Origin: Trichostrongylus colubriformis
Lineage: Eukaryota; Nematoda; Chromadorea; Rhabditida; Trichostrongylidae
Length of the DNA stretch: 64,000 bases
Direction of reading: 5' to 3'
NCBI GenBank assembly: GCA_963978905.1
Contig: OZ022261.1
Coordinates: forward strand, 17,903,582 to 17,967,581
Below, piece after piece: positions 56,700 to 64,000 of the stretch; the stretch's first letter is position 1; every line of letters starts with the position of its first letter. The notes under the pieces are model-generated. The model had not been told where the DNA came from. It ran no database searches and was given only the letters and a program-made list of their open reading frames with translations. The position numbers were made by a program, and so were the translations under genes.

Positions 56700-57480
56700 G
56701 TTATTTTCCCAATTTCCAGCCATCTCCTTGTTGCCGATTGAAGTTTCAAGCTCTAGTCCGCCACGTGCGATCGACGTGCACGGCCATGGGAAAGCTGTGG
56801 CGCCATCGGGACGGCCCCGCGCTAACCACGTGCACGTCCATGGGAAAGTGCTCGGCGCCCTCGCAGACGAAATCGATGGTGACCGCTCTCCCAGGCCGTG
56901 CACGCGAATCGCACGCGACCAACAAGAGCTTGAGAAGTGGTTCCACGGAAAAACCCACCGGCGCGCTTATGCAGCGCGTGCTAAGTGACGTCACAGCCAC
57001 CGCGCGGCGCGGCGGTGAGCGATGGCCTGTGCTTCTACCATTGCACTTCAATGTGCGTAATCCCAATGGTACTTTGCTAATACACTAGGGGGGGGGGGGG
57101 CATACAATGCTGTGACAAGCTTTGCTGCTTTGACTGACATACGACAGCTGAGAGATAGCCTTTTTATGGTGTGGCTGGCCTGTCCAGCCGTATGAATACG
57201 CCCCGCCCAATAATATAGGAGTTTCAGGAGGCTGTGATCGATTGCGGGAAAACGCAGTAGAAACGTGCTAGCCATCTCAAGACTTTGGTGAAATGACAGC
57301 AAGGTTATCTTCATTGAGCGCAGTGTTTGTAGCGCAAGCCATCGCACACCGTCGCATCTTGCGGTGGCTGTGACGTCACCCAACACGAGCCGCATACGCG
57401 CGCCGGCGAGGTTTTCCCTTCTCCCTTGAGAAGTGGATTGACAACAAGGAAAAGGCTGGAAATCGGGAATCTAACACATT
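56700..57480. repeat. GC-rich inverted repeat island
   Basis: GTGACGTCACAGCCACCGC with its neighbourhood at about 56910-57060 recurs inverted at about 57290-57470 (GCGGTGGCTGTGACGTCAC). ATTTCCAGCC... at 56711 has its complement at the right edge. Between 56764 and 56850 a CACGTGCACGNCCATGGGAA motif is duplicated. The open frames across it arise from the GC-rich repeat and are not called. An 11-13 bp G-run lies near 57088. Confidence 0.6.
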
Positions 57481-58360
57481 TATCACCAAAGAAATTTTTA
57501 TATATCATTCAATGGCACTCCTTCTAGGAAATCGGACGGCGTAGATTTCATTGAGGAATCTGAGACTTGGGTGAGGTTTCTTCAACGGCATATACACGGA
57601 AGAGCTGTTTGGAGCCACACCAAGTAACAGAGGCTTATATGAAATGAGAAAAACTCCAAAATTCCTACACAGCTGTGGACTTAGATTAGGCTTGTGGAAA
57701 GATTTTGCCACCACTTCATCGAAATTCGTAGAAATTTCCCCTGAAACTTTTCAGAATGTGGTAATTTGGCCTATACCGAGTTCATGAAAACCAAAACTTG
57801 TAGTACCTTCTTGTAGAGCTTGACGAACTGATACTGGAAACATAGAGAATAATAACACTACTGAAAATATGTCTAATAAAAATCACAAACTAATCGATTA
57901 ATAGCGAAAAAACGATAAAAAAGCGGAAACGCACATTCACGCATTTTCAACATTCTTACGGCGCTAACTGTATGTTGGGGCAGTTTTTAATGGCACACAC
58001 TAAATACGCTAGATAATGCGGCATTACTGGCTGGAATTACCGGTTTCTAAACGTTTTCTAAAGCACGCCTTTATCCGAAGAAGTTCTCCGAAAACTCCCT
58101 TAATAATTTATACTGAAACTCATTGCTTTCTATTGATTGTTACTGCACGTTCGTTTTTTCTTCTGTCCGTACGAGATTATGCTGTAGGGAGTACTGCAGG
58201 AGGAACCGATGCAGCGCGATGCTATCATGGCCCCCCCTGCACCCCACAGCATACTGAATCGTACACCTCCTTTTCTATCCGCTACTTTCAGCCCATTGTA
58301 CGAACTGCTATATGTACGCTGGCCTCGGTGTCATGTTCATTTGCTCCTTGATCTGTCTCC
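57481..58360. other. No gene recognised
   Basis: Only short unremarkable frames and no repeats that I could match. Confidence 0.4.
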
Positions 58361-58364
58361 AAAT

Positions 58365-58895
58365 CTTAAAGACAGCATTAGAGGTAATGTGGTTATCGAG
58401 AAATCCCTGAAAAGAAGTTACTTAAATGGAAATTATGAGCCTAAGAAGGCCATCTGTGGCGAAATCGCTGTGAAAAAATGCGCCTCTGAGATGTAGAAAC
58501 GGCGCAACGGATAAGAGCTGACGCCTTTGGATGATCGACCCCGCTTTCAAGCGACGTGATTCCTGGTTGGCTACGATGAGAGCGGCCTAGGATATGCGGT
58601 GAGACCGAAGGTACTGCAGCGCGCTTTTGCAGTTTTAGCCTGAAGCTCACTCCAGGAAAAAGATGCTGTCGTATTTCCAAAATCTCCCTGTGTTTATTTG
58701 GCAACATGCCAATGGAAATTTCGATCGGAGTATCTGCCTCTTGACGGAAAGGTCGTCCGCGTTGGGGTTCAACGAGGAAAGGGGGTCCTATTTCTCGGGT
58801 TTTTGGCCATTTCCATTCGTTTTTTCACTGTCCTGTTATTAGGCATTTCGACTTTCAGATTCACTACTTCTTTTACTTTTCGCCCGAATTTCCCG
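58365..58895 (-). repeat. Dispersed repeat R1, copy B
   Basis: Reverse-orientation copy of 10441-10950, collinear over ~500 bp (GTTAAAGACAGCATTAG-type start, then CCTAAGAAGGCC, TGGATGATCGACCCCGC and AACATGCCAATGGAAATTTC). Confidence 0.8.
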
Positions 58896-59668
58896 TAATG
58901 TTGCCGTTAACAAAACTGAATCTTCCCCTTGCTCATTTGAAATATGGACTCTAAAATGGAGGTGTCGAAAATTTTTCACACTTCTAGCTATGCTATGGAA
59001 CAAAAGCTGTAGCACAATCCTAGATTGCCTAATTAATAACCAGTATGTATGTAGCATGACGCCAGCGGTCGCACTGGTATTTATATCGCACGCGCTCGTT
59101 TCACCATCGATTAAACACCCTGATCGCTTCCAAATGGCATTTCAGGGGAAGCCATGTTTTCCCTTCCAAAATACATCCCACTCGCTACCAATTAGCAGCA
59201 CTCAGCCCACTCCTCCAGTCCCTGCAGCCATCGAAAGTCATCTTCACAAATTTGCTTTTCTACTGTTCATGTTGTTATAGGAACTACTTTTTCAACTCTC
59301 TCGAGTCCCCGCCTTCCCTCACCCATTCATTTGTAGCGATATCCGGTATTTGCTCTTAAGCAGGCAATTATACTTTAACTATATTCATTACTACAATTCC
59401 CCTCTTGTTTGTTCTCCTCTCAGCCCCGCCTTTTTGGATTTCTTTCTATTTGCAGAGCTTGACGAAATGTCTCCCGTGATACGGACCGTGTGACATTCTG
59501 CTTTTGTTGCTGTGTAAAGATATCTTTGCAATATCCCACTACTTCTCACCAATTATCGATCGATCGTTACCGAATGCTCAGCGGTTGTACGTCGATAAAC
59601 TGGCTCGTTTAGAACTCACTTAGCGAGCGGGACGAGGTAGTTTTTCATCCGTAAACGTCTTCAGAATT
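58896..59668. other. No gene recognised
   Basis: This is non-coding. A TCGATCGATCG palindromic run lies near 59558. I see nothing nameable. Confidence 0.4.
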
Positions 59669-59977
59669 TATGAGCGTTCCGTGGTCCGCCCACGTAGTCG
59701 CTCTGGATGCTGCCGCCAAAGCCAAAAGCCATCATGCCACTCGAGCCTACCTCTTCAGCTCTCTTCGTGGGTTCCTTTCGTGGCTATTTTACACATTCCG
59801 CCAGTATCATGTTTCATTGTAGATGAGTTGTGGACATTTGTTGCTATTTTTGCTGCATTTCGAAGAGCTTCTAGACAAGACCCGAACTGGTCATTCCGCC
59901 TACGCTATAACTTCGTACTCTACCTTCCCCGCCTACAATGAACACCAGTGGGCAGCAGTCACAGTTGAGACCAGGGA
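59669..59977 (+). CDS. Possible exon pair, unidentified
   Basis: A 50-codon frame from ATG 59669 reads MSVPWSAHVVALDAAAKAKS and ends at TAG. Directly after a TTTCATTGTAG acceptor-like site (about 59811-59821) another frame reads MSCGHLLLFLLHFEELLDKT and later SAYAITSYSTFPAYNEHQWA. Composition is protein-like, but I found no donor that joins the two in phase. Function unknown. Confidence 0.2.
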
Positions 59978-61469
59978 GGCGTAACGCATTTTTACTTAAC
60001 AGATGGCTGCTGAGTACCAAAATGATCCAATATTCTTTCTGCTCTCTTCGTGCGATCTTGAACGTCACCGATGTTGCCAAGATATCAGTTATAACTTTGC
60101 GGTTGATTTCAGGTCGGCCTAGCTTTCAACCTTTCAATTAGACATTGTCCCCACCTTGTCAAGTTTGACATAGCACATCATTTATCCGGGTGCAAGACTC
60201 ATCGAGCCCCTGAAAACCTCTTGCCAGTGTCCAAACCACGCTATTTCTATCCATTTAAAAATGGAGAGGGGACCAAAAGTCTGATAAGTGAGGCACCGCT
60301 TCTGTAGTTGAGCAGAAATGATTTTCTCGAATGCTTTCCCCGTCGGAAATGCTTTCCATAGTGTAGTAACTGAAAACAAAGTCACTCAAAAAGATGCTCA
60401 TTTGCGTGCAGCACGTCATAACTCGGTCGTAATGCAATATCGCTAATTCACTCAAGTACGTAGGCGTTCCTTTGCTTGTTACATGTTTCCGCTGGAGCGG
60501 GAGTGAGACAGATGTTTTCTGTTAGGAGGAGAAACATTTTGTCCCCATCAGTACCCGAACTAGAACCTATATTGCGGAGAATCGCGTTCTGGCACGCTTC
60601 ATCATTACGTTCAGTATACGCAGCACGCAAAATCAGATAATAATGTTTTAATGCTACTTATGCGAAATTCAAAAATGGGTTAAGAAAGGAGGTCTTCCCA
60701 CGACAAATCGTATGAAGACATGGCGGAGTTAGAAAATATTAGAAGCCACAAACCGATCAGAAATTACGCAAAGAAAGCTATAGGGCAGGTCAGCTATGGA
60801 CATCCCTTATCGCGTTGACGACCGCGCCGTTTACACTAGTCTGGCGCATGGGACCGCGCGCTTTTTTCTCACGCTCACGGCATAGTACCACGCGACTTCA
60901 AAAAGCATTTCCTCTTGAGAATTTATTTGTTGTTTTTTTCCGAGTCGTAATTTTGCAATGATCCTCAATCAAGATATAGAGGCCGTGACTGTGCTGAGAT
61001 CTGACAACACACGACCATAAGAAAATACTCATTCCTAGCTGGAGTCTTCAAAAGTTACATATAATGCTTCCTACTGTAATATGTTGTCAATTTGAATAAC
61101 TACAAGCTCCGATCCTCCGATTTGCTGTAGTAAAGTTAAGCACTGCTTTTACATTGAGTAGTTCCAACGTGAGTCCAAAAAGTGTGCATTCCTCCAATCA
61201 TTCATGTGAGTGGTGATCTGAACATAACTTAACAACTAAAAGTTAGTTACATGGATTACGCCATTGGGACTACGCTTTTGAAGCGATCCATGGGTACGAT
61301 GGATGCATAATATGAGAAAAATTCGATAGAAAGTTAGAAAAGATGAGGTAAAAATAGTTGTGACACGATGTCGTGTCACACGGTCGTCAATGTGTCAAAG
61401 GCAGCATAGAGGAAATTGAGAAGGATCATGAAAAAATGTATATGAAGGTAGAGGTGCTCAGTTATACGA
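59978..61469. other. No gene recognised
   Basis: This is AT-rich with scattered short frames. GTGACACGATGTCGTGTCAC near 61361-61380 is a perfect 20-bp palindrome. Confidence 0.45.
61361..61380. repeat. Perfect 20-bp palindrome
   Basis: GTGACACGATGTCGTGTCAC: each strand can form an 8-bp hairpin with a short loop. Such a site could bind a dimeric factor or be the tip of a foldback. No function is inferred. Confidence 0.6.
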
Positions 61470-61930
61470 CGGTGTAGAAAAAACGGAAGGAGATAGTCAA
61501 AGACCCGAGGAATAGGACCCCTGCCACCGTTGATTTTTGACGCGGACGACATTTCCGTCATGAGGCGGGTAGTTCGGACGAGTTTCTCATTGGCATGTTG
61601 CCAAGTCGTAAACAGGAAGGGATGTTCGGGAATACGACAGCATCTATTTTCTCGTGTGCTTCAAGCTAAAAATGAGAGAGCGCATCGCGATACCTCCAAC
61701 CCTGTCGCATCTCCTCGGCCACTTTCACTGTAGCCAATCATATGACGTCATCTGGAGGCGGGGCCTGTCATCCAAAGGCGCCAGCTGTTAACCATATCTC
61801 TACAGTTCAGGCGCGCTTTTCGATGGGGATTTCTTCATAGATAGGCTTCTTAGGTCCCTAATTTCTATGTGACTGACTTAAGTTGGGAATTTTTCAATAA
61901 CCACAATACCCCCACTGTTGTCTTTAACCT
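61470..61930 (+). repeat. Dispersed repeat R1, copy C
   Basis: Same orientation as copy A. Shared phrases are ACGCGGACGACATTTCCGTC, CATTGGCATGTTGCCAAGT, AATACGACAGCATCT and CATCCAAAGGCGCCAGCTG. It ends at GTTGTCTTTAACC. Confidence 0.8.
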
Positions 61931-62248
61931 TTTACGCAATACCCTCAATTGATCAGGAAGCTATGAATCATGAATTCCGACGTCACTAGACGATTTTCAT
62001 GGAGATAAAGGGAGATATTTACGAAGACTCAAAGAAAAACGAAGTGTTTATACTGATAGATTCGTTTTTCACACTTCGCTCACTCATCATCCGTAATAGC
62101 TGACGCGTTTGCTTGCATTCCCTACCATTGCATTGAGCTTTGGGAAATGTCCTGGCTGCAGCATGCTTTCTTAACCAAGAAGCGTAGAGTCTCCAGACAC
62201 GACCTGCAGAAGGATGATAGGCTTCAATGACCAGTAAGAGAAGGAGAA

Positions 62249-62951
62249 CTCACTAAAACTTGGCTTACCTTGTGGTAGGTGCGCATTTACTGACTCACAA
62301 CTTTACTCATGGCTACAGGAATCTGCCCGACTACTTGCTCGAAACTAGAGACCCTTTCTACGGACCGTTCAGAAAAGAATTTCTTGAATCTGTACTGTTA
62401 TAAGGTTGTCGCCATTCATTTTTGCCGCACTCCCTTCTTGGCATGCAAAGAGGTGAGGTGAGAAGCCCACCAACGTAGCTCTGCTACGTATTATCACCGA
62501 GAAAGAGCTTGCAATAGAACGAGCAAAGCTGCGATTCTTCTCTCTACTCTCAGCAGAATCTGCCTTGCAGTCAGTTTGATATCTCGCCATTAACATTTTT
62601 TATGCAGTTTTGAACGTATACCCGTACGCATCTATGCAGGTGCCACGAGTGCTGCATGAAAAGCCGTTCAAGTACTACGATCACAATCAGAAAGGAAGTG
62701 TTTCTACTCACAGGCTGCTTTTCACAGCTGTGGCTCCGCACGAAGATTCCATGTTGTTCAGTAAACCTGTTCACAATAGCGACAATAGTAAAAGGCCGAC
62801 GCCGGCATTGCTCTGCCCACTTTTTTATTCTAGGTGCAAAATTTTCTTATCGCCCAAAAGTTACTTACCACCTACACGTTTTTCTGAACAATTTCTTGAA
62901 CAAATGAATAACCAAATAACGCTATTTGAGTCACCTGATCCTCTCATGTAA
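62249..62951 (+). CDS. Candidate gene fragment, unidentified
   Basis: A frame open from 62257 to the stop at 62402 reads AHLLTHNFTHGY, then RNLPDYLLETRDPFYGPFRK and EFLESVLL. A GGCTACAG at 62311-62318 may be its acceptor. A second open block, about 62600-62951, reads VPRVLHEKPFKYYDHNQKGS, HRLLFTAVAPHEDSMLFSKP and finally TRFSEQFLEQMNNQITLFES before TAA. TTTTTATGCAG-type acceptors lie just upstream. Both segments have a protein-like composition unusual for chance frames in this AT-rich sequence, but I could not prove a phase-correct join. I recognise no family. Confidence 0.35.
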
Positions 62952-63140
62952 ATAGATGCTTTTTTCCCCACTTCATTAATTAGCCCGTTTGAGATATCTG
63001 ATTTATTGAGTCAGGACAAAGCAGTTCTGCACATGGGTTTGAATTAATGATCTTCAGCGTTGTGAATTAGACATAAAAGAACATGCGTTCAGCATTTGTC
63101 GGGATCTTTCTAGGATGCGCGGCCCATCCTGTGTTCAAAG
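62952..63140. other. No gene recognised
   Basis: Short AT-rich stretch between the candidate gene and the R3 repeat. Confidence 0.4.
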
Positions 63141-63620
63141 TCGTTAAAGACACCAGAAGGAGGTAATTTTGGCCTACGGTAGAACAGACGTAGTGTGGAC
63201 GAGGTCAAGTGGCCGCCACTGCACAAACTCCTCAGTTTGACGCCGTGGCATGGTGCCAAGAGAAGATGTTTCTTTTATAAATTTGCTTTTTCCTTTTACT
63301 TTTTCCTTATTCTTTCTTACACTGTTTCTAGATGTACTTACATGAATGCTAATATAGTTGGGAATGGCCACTCCACTGCGCTGGGAGTCAGGTGCTACAA
63401 CTAATTTTGGACCGCGGCCCGTCTCCTACAGCGGGCAACTCGGAAAGTCTGTGCGATGGTGCGAATGAGGCGCGAATACACACCGCAGCGATGCACTTTT
63501 GAATTCGGGTTTTTCCACCGATTATCGCTTCTAACCTTCTGCGTTCGTTACGAAATGCTCATTTCTTCGTATTTTTCTCTTGTTTCGGACCCCTTCCGGT
63601 TCCTTTAAGGCATTTGAATG
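63141..63620 (+). repeat. Dispersed repeat R3 copy
   Basis: Parallels 50990-51440: TTTTGGCCTACGGTAGA near 63168, and ACCGATTATCGCTTCTAACC with TTCGTTACGAAATGCTCATT near 63518-63560. The middle differs in length. Confidence 0.5.
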
Positions 63621-64000
63621 CCTGTAGAAGTGCCATGATTTACCACCCGATGCACGAGTCACTGTAAACGTCCTCTCTGTCGAATCAAGTACCAATTCGT
63701 CGACGCCGCGGTGGAACCTAGTATGTCCTGGGCAGGCACTGATCCAAGACTGCTTCCCGCACCACACCTGTGGGAGCAGTATGCTTGCCGCGATATCACC
63801 TGTGATCCGAATGGGTGCATGCATACTGCCAGACAATTGAACGCTTTTTGCTACGAGAGGACAAGCACTCGCATGAAGTGAATCGTAACAGCTTGCAAAT
63901 ACCTGTTTGCCAGCAAACTTAGAGCATTCTGTTCTGAGATCCCTTGGTCTGCCGAGGAGTTACGTGCAGCGCACTTTGCTCCTGTGAATGTGTGTGTGTC
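63621..64000. other. No gene recognised
   Basis: A minus-strand frame spans 63531-63836 but overlaps the R3 repeat and has no motif. The window ends in a GTGTGTGTGT run. Confidence 0.4.

Noticed and set aside
56632..57088. Overlapping 85-118 codon ORFs on both strands
   Set aside because: Open in many frames because of GC-rich repeat composition; no motif, and the region is palindromic.
57077..57100. G-run and several poly-C runs (9489, 42285, 43715) as possible regulatory tracts
   Set aside because: Simple homopolymer tracts without any associated feature, and prone to sequencing error.

Overview
The window looks like the repeat-laden genome of a nematode, most probably a rhabditid/strongylid (hookworm-like) worm. 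Four things point there. Introns end in TTTCAG-type acceptors. Mariner, Tc1, BEL/Pao and Ty3/gypsy elements are abundant. Decayed copies of the nematode spliced leader SL1 sit inside BEL/Pao LTRs. A FoxJ1/FKH-8-type forkhead gene resembles the nematode member of that family. The genus is inference; no tRNA or rRNA gene and no CRISPR array was seen.

The one well-supported host gene is a forkhead gene on the + strand (about 21880-27954). I can assemble it as eight phase-compatible exons coding for about 315 residues. It is split by a 1.9-kb intron 3 and a 2.8-kb intron 7, both filled with repeats. Weaker host-gene candidates are a two-exon minus-strand gene (55026-55576), a two-exon fragment (18012-18390), exons near the right end (62249-62951) and a few isolated exon-like ORFs. 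None could be named.

Most of the rest is transposon debris. 1.75-3.0 kb: a dead mariner. 3.1-4.1 kb: a foldback. 4.8-9.1 kb: BEL/Pao gag modules and LTRs without pol, with a hammerhead-like inverted repeat inserted into the tail. 10.4-13 kb: interspersed repeats. 13.06-15.05 kb: a foldback centred on a ~720-bp AAT microsatellite. 15.4-16.7 kb: a second dead mariner. 25.3-26.9 kb: a Tc1-derived giant palindrome within the forkhead intron. 29.8-30.6 kb: a faint BEL/Pao pol relic. 32.1-33.4 kb: another foldback. 33.9-40.2 kb: an internally deleted Ty3/gypsy element on the minus strand whose 5' LTR carries a Tc1/mariner-family insertion. 41.2-42.1 kb: a third mariner relic. 45.1-45.6 kb: a BEL/Pao gag relic. 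46.9-47.6 kb: a Tc1 relic. 56.4-57.5 kb: a second hammerhead-like inverted repeat next to a GC-rich palindromic repeat. 58.4-63.6 kb: further copies of the dispersed repeats.

The most unusual signal is the SL1-like 22-mer in three BEL/Pao LTR copies. Each copy is decayed at different positions. Together they point to an ancestral LTR carrying a spliced-leader exon, followed in one copy by a GT splice donor. The second is a pair of unrelated inverted repeats that both place a hammerhead-ribozyme-like core on the strand of one arm.
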